From positions 124,001-188,000 of the forward strand of contig CAZAAW010000002.1 in NCBI GenBank assembly GCA_964483325.1: 64,000 nt of DNA. The letters run 5' to 3'. The notes beneath the pieces are model-generated. The model worked only from the letters and a program-made list of their open reading frames with translations. It was not told the origin of the DNA and searched no databases. Shown here piece after piece: positions 33,344-42,437 of the stretch. How positions within the stretch are numbered: the stretch's first letter is position 1; each line of letters starts with the position of its first letter. The position numbers and the translations under genes are program-made. The DNA comes from CAZAAW01 sp964483325. Lineage in GTDB: Bacteria > Pseudomonadota > Alphaproteobacteria > Rhizobiales > Kaistiaceae.

Positions 33344-33640
33344 ATGGACAAGGACACGAGGAACACCAGTCTTTTTGCCGGCCTCATGGTCATCGTTCTG
33401 GCCGAGCTGATCGAGACGCTGCTGCGCGACATGGGCGGCTCCGGCCAGGCGCGCGAGCTGCTGATCGACCTTGAGTCGCGAGCCCGCTTCGTGCTCGACC
33501 GCACGCCGATGGACGGCGTTCAGGAGGGCGACCAGGTCGCCATCATGGACCGGGCGAGCGCCTGGCTCGCCAGCACCTTCGCCGACCTGCGCCAGCGGCT
33601 GCCGCTGCCGGGCGCCCTGCCGCCGAGCGACGTGAGCTGA
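33344..33640 (+). CDS. Small conserved-looking protein, unknown function
   Basis: 98 residues starting MDKDTRNTSLFAGLMVIVLAELIETLL, helical, with one amphipathic or weakly hydrophobic stretch at 12-28, then an acidic helix (ARELLIDLESRARFVLD) and a Pro-rich tail. The segment upstream of the ATG (back to 33209) is in frame but does not look like protein. Not recognised. It is convergent with the lytic transglycosylase gene, 7 bases apart. Confidence 0.6.
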   Translation: MDKDTRNTSLFAGLMVIVLAELIETLLRDMGGSGQARELLIDLESRARFVLDRTPMDGVQEGDQVAIMDRASAWLASTFADLRQRLPLPGALPPSDVS

Positions 33641-33647
33641 GACCCCG

Positions 33648-34850
33648 TCAGTTGCCGCGCAGGCGCGCCAGGAACTCGGCCGTCGGATAAGAATCGGCCG
33701 GCAGGCCGAGCTGCTGCTGCAGCTCCTTCACCGCATCGCGGGTACGGGCGCCAATGATGCCGTCGGCATTGCCGACGTCATAACCGCGGGCGATCAGCAG
33801 CCGCTGCAATTCGATGATCTGGTTGCGGTTGAGCGAGGCGATCTCGGCCCGGCCGCGCGACACCTTCTTCGCCCCGGCAAGGCGGGTGGCGAAATAGGCG
33901 GCGGTCGTCGCATAGACCGACGACTGGTTCCACTGCAGGTAGACCTGGAAATTGTCGAACGCCAGGAAGGCCGGGCCGTTGCGTCCCATCGGCAGGACCA
34001 GCGAGGCCGGCAGCCGGTCGGACTCCAGCGGCGATCCGTCCGCCTTGGTCACGCCGAGGCCGGCCCACTGGGAGCGGGGATGCTGCACATAGATGCTGGC
34101 CTGCTCCCAAGGGAGGTTCTCCGGCACGCGCACCTCCTCCAGCCAGGGCTGTCCCGCCTTCCAGCCGTGATGGACGAGGAGAGCCGCCGCGGAAGCGAGA
34201 ACGTCGGGCACCGATCTCAGAAGATCGACCCGTCCGTCGCCGTCATAGTCGACGCCGCTGCGATAGTAGTCGGAGGGCAGGAACTGCACCTGGCCGAGCT
34301 CGCCGGCCCAGGCGCCGACCAGCCCCTTGGCCGGCAGGTCGCCGCGGTCGATGAGCCGCAGCGCGTCGAGAAGCTGCGGACGGAAATGATCCGGCCGGCG
34401 GCAGTCGAAGGCGAGCGAGGCGAGGGCGCGCAGCGTGTCGCTGTCGCCGACATTGGCGCCGAAATCGGTCTCCAGGCCCCAGAAGCCGACAATCACCGGC
34501 GCCGGCACGCCGTACTGGCGCTCGATGCGGCGGAACGTGTCGGCATGCTGCTTGATCAGCTTGGCGCCCTGCTGCAGGCGGTAGCTGCTGACCATGCGGT
34601 CGGAGAATTCCAGGAAGGTCTGCGAGAAGACGCCTTGGGCGCGGTCCTTCTTGATGATCGACGGATCGAAGCGGACGCCGTCGAGGGCGGCGACGGCGCG
34701 CGCCGAGATGCCGGCAGCGGCGGCTTCGCGGCGGAAGTCGTTCATCCAGGCGTTGAAGTCGCCGCCGCAGGTCGCCGCTGCGGCCGGGCCGGCAAGACCG
34801 GCGATGACGGCGAAGGCGGCCGCACGGGTGGCAACGGACTTCCAGGACAT
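33648..34850 (-). CDS. MltB-type lytic murein transglycosylase
   Basis: 400 residues: signal peptide (to AGPAAAATC, about 26), an SLT_2/MltB catalytic domain with the acid Glu in VIVGFWGLETDFGANVGD, GQVQFLPSDYYRSGVDYDGD and SIYVQHPRSQWAGLG, and a C-terminal PG_binding_1 domain (IIELQRLLIARGYDVGNADG). It cleaves peptidoglycan glycan strands to 1,6-anhydro products in the periplasm. There is no lipobox at the signal end, so it is probably soluble rather than a lipoprotein. Confidence 0.94.
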   Translation of the reverse strand: MSWKSVATRAAAFAVIAGLAGPAAAATCGGDFNAWMNDFRREAAAAGISARAVAALDGVRFDPSIIKKDRAQGVFSQTFLEFSDRMVSSYRLQQGAKLIKQHADTFRRIERQYGVPAPVIVGFWGLETDFGANVGDSDTLRALASLAFDCRRPDHFRPQLLDALRLIDRGDLPAKGLVGAWAGELGQVQFLPSDYYRSGVDYDGDGRVDLLRSVPDVLASAAALLVHHGWKAGQPWLEEVRVPENLPWEQASIYVQHPRSQWAGLGVTKADGSPLESDRLPASLVLPMGRNGPAFLAFDNFQVYLQWNQSSVYATTAAYFATRLAGAKKVSRGRAEIASLNRNQIIELQRLLIARGYDVGNADGIIGARTRDAVKELQQQLGLPADSYPTAEFLARLRGN

Positions 34851-34908
34851 GGCTGATTCCCCTCTGCGCGAAGGACCATGTGTCACTCTGCGTGTGGCGC
34901 CCGGGCCG

Positions 34909-35745
34909 TCAAGGCGTCGACGTGTCGACTGCCGAGGTTGTGACCGCGCCGAACAGGCCGGCGATGTTGTCGGCCAGCAGCGAGGCGACGCAGGCATAGC
35001 CGCGATCGCTCATGTGGAAGCGATCCTTCGCCAGCATGTCCATCAGCACCGGCGTCGGCCCTTCGCTCCATCCTTTCATCAAGGCGTAGCGGGAAAAGAC
35101 CGGAACGCCGTCCTCGGCGCCGATCGCCTCGACCGCCTCGACGAAGCGTTCGTAGGAGGCAACATCGCGGATGCGGGGGAAGAACTGCTGGTCGATCAGC
35201 AGCAGCGGCGTGCCGGCCTTGCGGACCGCGGCGACGCCCCGCTCCACCAGGGTGCGGAAGGCATCGAGGGCAACGCCGGCGACGGCATCATTGGTGCCGA
35301 CCTGCCAGAGGATGAGATCGTAGCCGCCATGGCTGATGGCGGCCTCCAGCCGGGCCACCGTCGCGGCGGCCGTCTCGCCGGAAATGCCGGCATTCTCGAC
35401 TACGAAATTGTGGCCGGCGAGGCGGGCGGCAAGGTCGATCTGCAGCTGCGCCGGATAGGTCCGGTCCGGCGCGCTGGCGCCGATCCCGGCGGTCGACGAG
35501 GAGCCGATGGCCAGGATGCGGAAGATGCCGTCGGGATTGCCGGTTCCCACCCATGGGCCATGGGCAAGAAAAGGCGACGCGGTGGTGGCGCAGGTCGGCT
35601 CCTGCGCCGCGGCGGGAAGCGCCGCCAGGAAGAAAGAGATGCCGCCTAGGAGGCGGATGAGCCGAGAGCGGCGGCCGGCTGCCCGCCGCCCTGCCGGGTG
35701 GGAATCGGCAGAGTCGTCTGCCGCATGGCTTGCGTCTGCCGCCAT
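34909..35745 (-). CDS. Exported SGNH/GDSL hydrolase
   Basis: 278 residues. The four SGNH blocks are present: ILAIGSSSTAGIG (Ser), VVENAGISGET (Gly), LWQVGTNDAVAG (Asn), and KDRFHMSDRGYACVA (Asp/His). A signal-like segment LIRLLGGISFFLAALPAAAQ lies at about 29-48 behind an odd basic leader; the only usable ATG puts the first 100 bases inside the upstream OpgC gene. Likely a periplasmic esterase or acyltransferase. The pairing with OpgC suggests glucan or polymer decoration. Confidence 0.85.
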   Translation of the reverse strand: MAADASHAADDSADSHPAGRRAAGRRSRLIRLLGGISFFLAALPAAAQEPTCATTASPFLAHGPWVGTGNPDGIFRILAIGSSSTAGIGASAPDRTYPAQLQIDLAARLAGHNFVVENAGISGETAAATVARLEAAISHGGYDLILWQVGTNDAVAGVALDAFRTLVERGVAAVRKAGTPLLLIDQQFFPRIRDVASYERFVEAVEAIGAEDGVPVFSRYALMKGWSEGPTPVLMDMLAKDRFHMSDRGYACVASLLADNIAGLFGAVTTSAVDTSTP

Positions 35746-36824
35746 TCGATATATCGCGCCAAGAGAAACATGGCCCCAATGCCCGCGGCGATGGTTACTA
35801 CGCCGAGCATCTGGAATTCCAGTCCTTTTTGCGGATGGCTGGCGAGAACGATCTGGCCGATGGCGCTGAATACTGATCCGGCCGCAAATATAGCTAGACC
35901 TTGGCGGCCGAGACGGCTGATTTCTCCTGAGCCGGGCAGGCGCAGCAGCAGATCGGCGACGCGAATCTGGCTGACGACATAGGCAAGCGCCAGGAAATGG
36001 GCGAGCCGGGCGATGCCGAGGACGCCCTTGTCATTGTCGAGCCAGGGACCGGCAAGCTGCGGCAGGGCGGGCAGGAAGCCGAAGCCGCGGGTGTTCACCA
36101 GAAGGGCGAAGACGAGGATCACCACCGAGGCGATCATCGCCGGGCGCCAGTAGGGGATCGGGCCGCGCCGCAGCATGAGGCCGGTGGCAAGGCCGAGCGT
36201 GAACAGGAACTGCCAGGCGAAGGGATTGAGGAACCATGTCCCGCGCAGCGGCCAGCTCGGCAGGTGCAGGCCGAAGCGCGCCAGGAGATAGAGCCCGGCC
36301 GAGGCGCCGAGGCCTAGCAGGAGGCTGCGGCGCAGCAGGATGAGCGACAGCGGCGCCATCAGCATCAGCACGATATAGACCGGCAGGATGTTGAAATAGC
36401 CGAGCTGGTAGCCGAGCACGACGACGCCGAGCAGGCCGTCCCGCGTCTGGTCGAAGATCAGCGCGCGGTTGTCGGCGACGAGCAGCAGCGGGTTCCGGCT
36501 GAGGAGATAGCCGGCGCTGAAGACGACGACGGCGGCGAGCGTCAGGAGGAGATGCGTCCGGTAGAGCTCCCAGGCCCGCTTCAGGCTGCGCTGCACGACG
36601 AGAGCGAGCTTCCCTGCCTCCAGCCTCGGCTGCAGGACATAGGCGAGGACGAGCCCCGACAGGAAGATGAAGGCCTCGGCGGAATCTGAGAAGCCGAAAT
36701 TGCGATGGGTGATGCGTTCTACCGGATTGCCCGGAATGTGGTTGATGAAGATCGTGATGAGGACGAATCCCCGCCAGAAATCGAGGCTCTCAATACGCCG
36801 GGCTACCGCCATTCCTGAAACCAT
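35646..36824 (-). CDS. OpgC-domain integral membrane acyltransferase
   Basis: 392 residues, about ten transmembrane helices. The start VARRIESLDFWRGFVLITIFINHIPG and SDSAEAFIFLSGLVLAYV are OpgC signatures. OpgC proteins put succinyl or similar groups on periplasmic glucans. The gene overlaps the following SGNH hydrolase by 100 bases in another frame, suggesting translational coupling. No opgGH-type glucan synthase is in the window. Confidence 0.92.
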   Translation of the reverse strand: MVSGMAVARRIESLDFWRGFVLITIFINHIPGNPVERITHRNFGFSDSAEAFIFLSGLVLAYVLQPRLEAGKLALVVQRSLKRAWELYRTHLLLTLAAVVVFSAGYLLSRNPLLLVADNRALIFDQTRDGLLGVVVLGYQLGYFNILPVYIVLMLMAPLSLILLRRSLLLGLGASAGLYLLARFGLHLPSWPLRGTWFLNPFAWQFLFTLGLATGLMLRRGPIPYWRPAMIASVVILVFALLVNTRGFGFLPALPQLAGPWLDNDKGVLGIARLAHFLALAYVVSQIRVADLLLRLPGSGEISRLGRQGLAIFAAGSVFSAIGQIVLASHPQKGLEFQMLGVVTIAAGIGAMFLLARYIEWRQTQAMRQTTLPIPTRQGGGQPAAALGSSAS

Positions 36825-37127
36825 CCATCGCTGCGATCACCAGACCCAAATGGCCAAGCTCGCGCAATGGTTCCAGTCAGGTTAGCTTATTGTTTGGCGT
36901 GAATGTGCGCAGGACGTGGCAAGGCCGCGGCGCATCGCAGGCATGCGTCGTGCCTCTGCCGCCTGGCACGATCCTGGCGTAGCTTCCTTCGGGAACCTTG
37001 CTATTGCCGTGAGGCGAGCCCTGCGCCGTAACGGGCGCCGAAGCCGCCTGTCACAAATCCCCGCGGACCGGATGTCGTCTGCCGCCTGGCGGCAGCGCCC
37101 GTGGTCTCCGGGTTGGACCTTAGCGAA
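36825..37127. other. Divergent intergenic region, opgC-like / fsr-like
   Basis: 303 bases holding the two divergent upstream regions. It is A/T-richer around 36860-36900 (GTTAGCTTATTGTTTGGCG). I see no RNA gene, clear operator or repeat. A GTG at 37101 would extend the MFS gene by nine codons. Confidence 0.5.
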
Positions 37128-38369
37128 ATGACACTGGACGCCACCGTCGAGACCGCGACCCCGCCCGTCATCACGCCGGCCCCGCCGGCGATCGAGCGGA
37201 CGGTGTTTCCGATCCTGATCGCCATCAGCGTGTCGCATCTCCTCAACGACACGATCCAGTCGCTCATTCCGGCGATCTACCCGATCCTGAAGGATTCCTT
37301 CGCCCTGAGCTTCGCCCAGATCGGCATCATCACGCTGGTCTTCCAGATCACGGCGTCGCTGCTGCAGCCGGTGGTCGGCCTTTATGCCGACCGGCGGCCA
37401 CAGCCTTTCTCGCTCGCCACCGGCATGGGCTTCAGCCTGATCGGGCTGCTGCTCCTGTCGGTGGCGCCGAGTTATCCGGTGGTCCTCGTCGCCGCGGCGC
37501 TGGTTGGCGTCGGCTCGTCGGTATTCCACCCGGAGGCGTCGCGTGTCGCACGCATGGCCTCGGGCGGCCGCCACGGCCTGGCGCAGTCGGTGTTCCAGGT
37601 CGGCGGCAATGCCGGCTCGGCGATCGGCCCGCTGCTGGCGGCCTTCATCGTCCTTCCTGCCGGCCGCGGCAGCATCGCCTGGTTCTCCGCCGTGGCGCTG
37701 CTGGCGATGATGATCCTCGTCTATGTCGGCGCCTGGTATCGCGGCCGCGTCCGGGCTGCCGCCAGCCGGCCGAAGCCGGCGCGCGGCCTGCATCCGGCGG
37801 TGACGCCGCGGCGGGCGACGGTGGCGCTCACCGTTCTCGTTGTGCTGGTGCTGTCGAAGCAGTTCTATCTCGCCAGCATCAGCAGCTACTACACCTTCTA
37901 CCTGATGGATCGCTTCGGGCTCGGCATCGGCGCGGCGCAGGTGCTGCTGTTCGTGTTCCTCGGCGCCGTGGCGGTGGGAACGCTGCTGGGCGGGCCGCTC
38001 GGCGACCGCTTCGGCCGCAAATACATCATCTGGGGCTCGATCCTCGGCGTGCTGCCGTTCACGCTGGCGCTGCCCTATGCCAGCCTGTTCTGGACCGTCG
38101 TCCTCAGCGTCGTCATCGGCCTGGTGATCGCCTCGGCCTTCACGTCGATCGTCGTCTTCGGGCAGGAGCTGGTGCCCGGCCGGGTGGGAGCCGTATCAGG
38201 GCTGTTCTATGGCCTCGCCTTCGGCCTGTCGGGCCTTGGTGCGGCGCTGCTTGGCCAGCTCGCCGACCACACCAGCATCAGCTTCGTCTACAATGTCTGC
38301 TCGTTCCTGCCGGCGCTGGGCCTGCTGACGGTGTTCCTGCCCAATCTCGGCGGTCGGGCGAAGGCCTGA
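37128..38369 (+). CDS. MFS exporter, fosmidomycin-resistance (Fsr) type
   Basis: 413 residues from the ATG at 37128. The Fsr group start is visible: ISVSHLLNDTIQSLIPAIYP, then FALSFAQIGIITLVFQITAS, GSSVFHPEASRVARMASGGR (typical FHPE motif) and GNAGSAIGPLLAA. The second half has GGPLGDRFGRKYIIWGS as motif A. A proton-driven exporter of small phosphonate-like or other compounds; the actual substrate is not known. 12 helices. Confidence 0.92.
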   Translation: MTLDATVETATPPVITPAPPAIERTVFPILIAISVSHLLNDTIQSLIPAIYPILKDSFALSFAQIGIITLVFQITASLLQPVVGLYADRRPQPFSLATGMGFSLIGLLLLSVAPSYPVVLVAAALVGVGSSVFHPEASRVARMASGGRHGLAQSVFQVGGNAGSAIGPLLAAFIVLPAGRGSIAWFSAVALLAMMILVYVGAWYRGRVRAAASRPKPARGLHPAVTPRRATVALTVLVVLVLSKQFYLASISSYYTFYLMDRFGLGIGAAQVLLFVFLGAVAVGTLLGGPLGDRFGRKYIIWGSILGVLPFTLALPYASLFWTVVLSVVIGLVIASAFTSIVVFGQELVPGRVGAVSGLFYGLAFGLSGLGAALLGQLADHTSISFVYNVCSFLPALGLLTVFLPNLGGRAKA

Positions 38370-38415
38370 GGCCCGGCCGCCAAGACGCTCCAGAGTCGCC
38401 AGGACGCTCTAGGGT

Positions 38416-39666
38416 TCAGGAGCGCCGGCCCATCGGCAGAATTGTGCCGCTGTCGGTGCGGACCACCCAGCGCCCGTCCTCGCGCACGATGTCTCGGACG
38501 CGGCCGAGGCCCGGCACGACGGAGCCGATCTCGACCTCGAAGATGCCGGCGTTGCGGCCGTCCAGGATGGCGAAGTCCGGCGAGCCCTGGACGACGTGCC
38601 AGTCGGGCACGACGTCGCGCTGCACCGCCCGCTCCAGGGCCGGCAGGATCTCGTCGCCCGGGCCGAAGAAGTCGTCGTCGGCGCGGACCGGGCCGGCATC
38701 GGGAATCGCCGCCGGCGGAATGAGCGCCGGTTCGGCCGGCAGGGCCGCGTCCTGGCGGAAATCGAAATCGCCATCCCGCCAGTCGTCGCCGGCACGGAAG
38801 TCGCTCTCGTCGCGCGGCCCGAAGACACGCGGCGCCTCGCGATCGCGCGCTGCCAGCCGTTCGTCGCGGCGGGCATCGCCGCGCAAGCCTTCGCCGCGGG
38901 GCGAATCTTCACGGCGCAGGTCTTCATGGCGCAGGTCTTCGGCGCGGGCCTGGCCGGCATTGACGCGGGCGACGGCCTCGGCAACGCCGGGCGGCAAGTC
39001 AGCCACGGCGCGGCGCTCCGACGTGGCGGGCGTCTGCGGGCGCTGGTCGAGCGGCTGCGCCGGGGCGGCGTCGGCCGTCTGGCGCGTGGCGGCGCCATCG
39101 CGCGGCGGCGTCGCCGGTGCCGGTCGGGTGGCCGCGGCGGTCTGAACCGGCACCGCCGGCTTGACCCGCGGCAGCGGCGGCGGCGCCACTGGCTCCGGCT
39201 CCGCCGCGGCGGCGTCGGCCACGTCCATCGCGGCGTCCGGCGCCACGGCGACGTCCTCGTCGGCCGGCGCCGAAACCTCGGCTGTCTCCTGCGGCTCGAT
39301 CGTCTCGCGATAGGGATGGCCGAGCGCCGTTGCGGCCGGCAGCACGCCGGGCTCGCTGCTGGTCAGCCGGCCATAGCTGAAGCCGATCACCGCCGCGATG
39401 CCGACAAAGGCCAGTCCGCCGACAAGGATGCGCACCGGCCGGAAGCCGGAGCGGCCGATCGCGTCATAGCCGTCATCGGCCAGGCCGCCGATATCGGCGT
39501 CGCCGCCGTCACGGCGGTCGGCGCGCACTTCCGGCGCGCCCTCGACGACCGTGGCGTCGGACCAGTCGCCGCGCAAAGGCCGCTCGGCGTCGCGGCGCGG
39601 TGGCGGCAAGATTTCAAGTTCAGGGACCAGACCGGTCCCCGGACCGGATGGCATGTGCGGACCCAT
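38416..39666 (-). CDS. Single-pass membrane protein with charged low-complexity domain
   Basis: 416 residues. A cytoplasmic N-terminus of about 78 residues, one transmembrane helix (79-99, ILVGGLAFVGIAAVIGFSYG), an Ala/Pro/Thr linker, an Arg/Asp/Glu-rich repeat-like stretch (AEDLRHEDLRREDSPRGEGL and on), and a folded C-terminus from about 345 (WHVVQGSPDFAILDGRNAGI) resembling a small beta domain. The layout recalls SPOR- or SH3-type envelope proteins, but no such domain is certain. Not recognised. A start at Met5 is possible. Confidence 0.7.
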   Translation of the reverse strand: MGPHMPSGPGTGLVPELEILPPPRRDAERPLRGDWSDATVVEGAPEVRADRRDGGDADIGGLADDGYDAIGRSGFRPVRILVGGLAFVGIAAVIGFSYGRLTSSEPGVLPAATALGHPYRETIEPQETAEVSAPADEDVAVAPDAAMDVADAAAAEPEPVAPPPLPRVKPAVPVQTAAATRPAPATPPRDGAATRQTADAAPAQPLDQRPQTPATSERRAVADLPPGVAEAVARVNAGQARAEDLRHEDLRREDSPRGEGLRGDARRDERLAARDREAPRVFGPRDESDFRAGDDWRDGDFDFRQDAALPAEPALIPPAAIPDAGPVRADDDFFGPGDEILPALERAVQRDVVPDWHVVQGSPDFAILDGRNAGIFEVEIGSVVPGLGRVRDIVREDGRWVVRTDSGTILPMGRRS

Positions 39667-39876
39667 AGTCGAACCTCTTCCTGGATAGGCAGGCTATGCC
39701 TGTCGATTGCGGAAATACCTTGACCAAATCCGGCTGTTGCGGAGGCAGAACGGAATTGTGCTGCGGCTCACGGAATAACGTGGCTTGGTCTGGTTTCCGC
39801 CGCATCGCGGCACTAGCATTTGCGCGGGGGCCTGACGGATGCCGCCTTTTTCATGCGGCGTCATGGAGGTTTTTCA

Positions 39877-41889
39877 ATGCGTGTGACGATGATGCACCGG
39901 GCGGCGATCTTCTTTCTCGCATCGACCTGCCTGACATCCATCGCCTTGGCCGAGGGCTTGCGGCCCGACAGCATTACCCTGTCGTCGAGCGGCCTTGCCG
40001 AGATCACGGCAAGCGGCCCCGTTGACGGCGCCACCGTCATCACCTTCGATGCGCCGCTCGCCCAGGTCGACGACGTCCTGAAGAGCCTCGTCGTCAGCGG
40101 CGAGGGGATCAGCGTGCGCTCGGTCGATCTGGCCGGCCGCGAGCCGCTTTCCGATACCTTCGCCGCCCTGCCGTTCAAGCCCGGCGATCTCGAGAATTCC
40201 GTCACGCTGCTGGCCGCCCTGAAGGGCGTCGAGGTCGAGGTGACGCGGGCCGGGATCACTGTGCGCGGCGTCGTTCTCGGCGTCGAGAACACCAGCGTCG
40301 CCGGCGACAATGGCGCCATCGCCAATGAGGCGCGGTTGTCGGTGGCGACCGATGCCGGCCGCATCGAGCATGTGCTGATCGACCCGGCGTCGCAGGTCAC
40401 GATACTCGACGAGACGGTGCGCGCCGCCTTGCTGCAGGGCCTCGGGGCGCTCGCCGCCGACCGGTCGACCGACCGCCGCACCATCGAGGTGCGGCTCGAT
40501 GGGCCGGCATCGGGCCGGGCGACGCTGACCTATGTCATTGCCGCGCCGGTGTGGAAGCCGACCTGGCGCGTCGTGCTGCCGGCCGACGGCCAGGCGGCGC
40601 GCTTCCAGGGCTGGGCGGTGCTGGAGAACAGGACCGGCATCGACTGGGCGGATGTGAATCTCACCCTGTCCTCGGGGACGCCGGTGACGCTGCACCAGTC
40701 CCTCTATGAAAGCGTCATGGTGCCGCGGCCGGAGGCGCCGCTGCGCGTCGGCCAGCGCCTGCGCCCGGAAATGGACGAAGGCGTCATGCGCGAGCAGGAG
40801 AGCATGGCGATGCCGGCGCCGGCCATGGCACCGCCGCCCGGCGCCAATTTCCGCCAGCGCGCCGCCTCGCTGGGCGCCGCCGCCGACAGCAGCTTCGATG
40901 GCCGCATCGCGCAGGGCGCGGCGGTGGATGCGAGCGAATCGCTCGCCGCCGCCAGTTTCCGGCTCGACGGGGCGGTCAGCCTGGCGGTCGGCCGCTCGCT
41001 GACGCTGCCGTTCTTCGACGGCGAAGCCAAGGCGGCGCGTGTCTCGGTCTTCCAGCCCGGTACCTCCGATCGCCATCCCATCGCCGCCGTCCGCGTCACC
41101 AATGGCAGCGACGTGACGCTGCCGGGCGGCATCGTCACCGTCTACGAGGCCGGTGTCGGCTTCGTCGGCGATGCCGAGTTTGCCGGCGCGACGCCCGGCG
41201 AGGAGCGCATCCTTCCCTATGCGCTCGACACCAAGGTGCGCATCGCGCGGGACGTGACGTCGAACAGCGCCATCCGTACCGCGCGCGTGGTCGATGGGCT
41301 GCTGCGCGTCGAATATGGCCGCGAACAGACGACCGCCTACCGCGTCGAGGGCGATCCCGCCGCGCCGCGCGACGTGATCATCGAGCACCAGGCCAATTCG
41401 GGCTGGGACGTCGAGTCGGACGGCGTCATCGAGGGCCGCGACGGCGACAAGGTGCGCATCGCGCGCACGATTGCGGCCGGCGAGGCGCGCACGATCAACG
41501 TCACCGAGACCGTCACCGATGCGCAGCGCTGGGCGCTTGTCGACGCACCGGACCAGGTGCTTCTCGACGTCGTCGCCGCCGGCGACCGCATCGACGCGCG
41601 GCTGCGCGATCCGCTGAACCGCATCGTCGCTATCCGGCAGGAGAGCGCCGCGCAGCAGCGTGCCATCCAGCGCGCCGACGAGGCGATCGGGCGCATCCGC
41701 GAGGATCAGGAACGGGTGCGGGAAAACCTGTCGGCGGTCGACCGCAATGGCGACCTGGCGCGCACCTATCAGCAGCGGCTGCAGACGCAGGAACAGGAAA
41801 TGGCCCGGCTCGAGGCAGAACGCCAGGCCGCCAGCGACGCCTATGACAAGGCCCAGGCGGAGCTGGCGGAGATCGTTCGCACCCTGTAA
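39877..41889 (+). CDS. Exported DUF4139 protein
   Basis: 670 residues from the ATG at 39877, with GGAGGT 6 bases upstream; longer in-frame starts are rejected. Signal peptide (to TSIALAEG, about 26), a beta-rich N-terminal half, DUF4139 core (TLTYVIAAPVWKPTWRVVLP, WAVLENRTGIDWADVNLTLS), and a C-terminal coiled coil (AIQRADEAIGRIREDQERVR onward). DUF4139 proteins are exported and of unclear function. The next gene follows after 5 bases and is likely in the same operon. Confidence 0.9.
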   Translation: MRVTMMHRAAIFFLASTCLTSIALAEGLRPDSITLSSSGLAEITASGPVDGATVITFDAPLAQVDDVLKSLVVSGEGISVRSVDLAGREPLSDTFAALPFKPGDLENSVTLLAALKGVEVEVTRAGITVRGVVLGVENTSVAGDNGAIANEARLSVATDAGRIEHVLIDPASQVTILDETVRAALLQGLGALAADRSTDRRTIEVRLDGPASGRATLTYVIAAPVWKPTWRVVLPADGQAARFQGWAVLENRTGIDWADVNLTLSSGTPVTLHQSLYESVMVPRPEAPLRVGQRLRPEMDEGVMREQESMAMPAPAMAPPPGANFRQRAASLGAAADSSFDGRIAQGAAVDASESLAAASFRLDGAVSLAVGRSLTLPFFDGEAKAARVSVFQPGTSDRHPIAAVRVTNGSDVTLPGGIVTVYEAGVGFVGDAEFAGATPGEERILPYALDTKVRIARDVTSNSAIRTARVVDGLLRVEYGREQTTAYRVEGDPAAPRDVIIEHQANSGWDVESDGVIEGRDGDKVRIARTIAAGEARTINVTETVTDAQRWALVDAPDQVLLDVVAAGDRIDARLRDPLNRIVAIRQESAAQQRAIQRADEAIGRIREDQERVRENLSAVDRNGDLARTYQQRLQTQEQEMARLEAERQAASDAYDKAQAELAEIVRTL

Positions 41890-41894
41890 CGGCG

Positions 41895-42383
41895 ATGGTG
41901 GGCCGGTCGGGGAAGGCACTGCCTGCCGTCGGATCGGCCCTCCGCCGGACCGGCCTGTTCCTGCTGCTTCTTCTGGCGGCAGGTTCGGCGCCGGCGGCCG
42001 ACACCTGGGAGCTGCAGCGCGAGCTGCCGTTCCGCTACTGGCTGCTGGCCTGCACCGTGCAGGCCGACACCCAGGCGCAGGTCGATTGCGGCTGGCGCAA
42101 GGAGGCGCCGCGCACCTATAGCGGCGCCTGCCTGGCAACCGTCACGCAAGGCGGGGCGAGCCGCGCCTACCGCGCCACAGCGCGGATCACGCCGACGGCG
42201 ATGATACGGCTGCCGACGGCGCCCGATTTCAGCTACGGCTTTGCCGGGATCAACTGCTCGTTGAAGGTGCCGCGCTTCGTCCGCTATGTCTGCGACGTGC
42301 GCGGCGATGGCCTGACCTGCCGCATCTGCCTGTTCCGCCAGACGGGCTGCGTCGAGGCGGTCGGATCGATCCGCCCGGATTGA
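41895..42383 (+). CDS. Small exported cysteine-rich protein
   Basis: 162 residues: signal peptide (LFLLLLLAAGSAPAAD, cleavage near 35) and a mature region with eight cysteines (including LLACTV, VDCGW, SGACLA, INCSL, YVCDV, LTCRICLF and TGCVEA), which suggests disulfides in the periplasm. Not recognised as a named family. It is coupled to the DUF4139 gene. The stop lies at the first unit of a 19-bp tandem repeat. Confidence 0.7.
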   Translation: MVGRSGKALPAVGSALRRTGLFLLLLLAAGSAPAADTWELQRELPFRYWLLACTVQADTQAQVDCGWRKEAPRTYSGACLATVTQGGASRAYRATARITPTAMIRLPTAPDFSYGFAGINCSLKVPRFVRYVCDVRGDGLTCRICLFRQTGCVEAVGSIRPD

Positions 42384-42437
42384 CGTCAGCGGCGCGGCTT
42401 GATGTCAGCGGCGCGGCTTGACCTCAGCTGCGCGGCT
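42381..42437. repeat. Three tandem 19-bp repeats
   Basis: Units at 42381-42399, 42400-42418 and 42419-42437 read TGACGTCAGCGGCGCGGCT with two substitutions in the third and one in the second. They span the stops of two convergent genes. Read on the minus strand, each unit contains AAGCCGCGC followed by a codon and TGA, so the hrpB end (KPR then stop) is what has been copied. Confidence 0.9.

Noticed and set aside
36882..37793. 303-residue minus-strand frame over the start of the Fsr-type transporter
   Set aside because: Composition is Arg/Asp/Gly-rich and without domains, and the opposite strand encodes a clear MFS protein.
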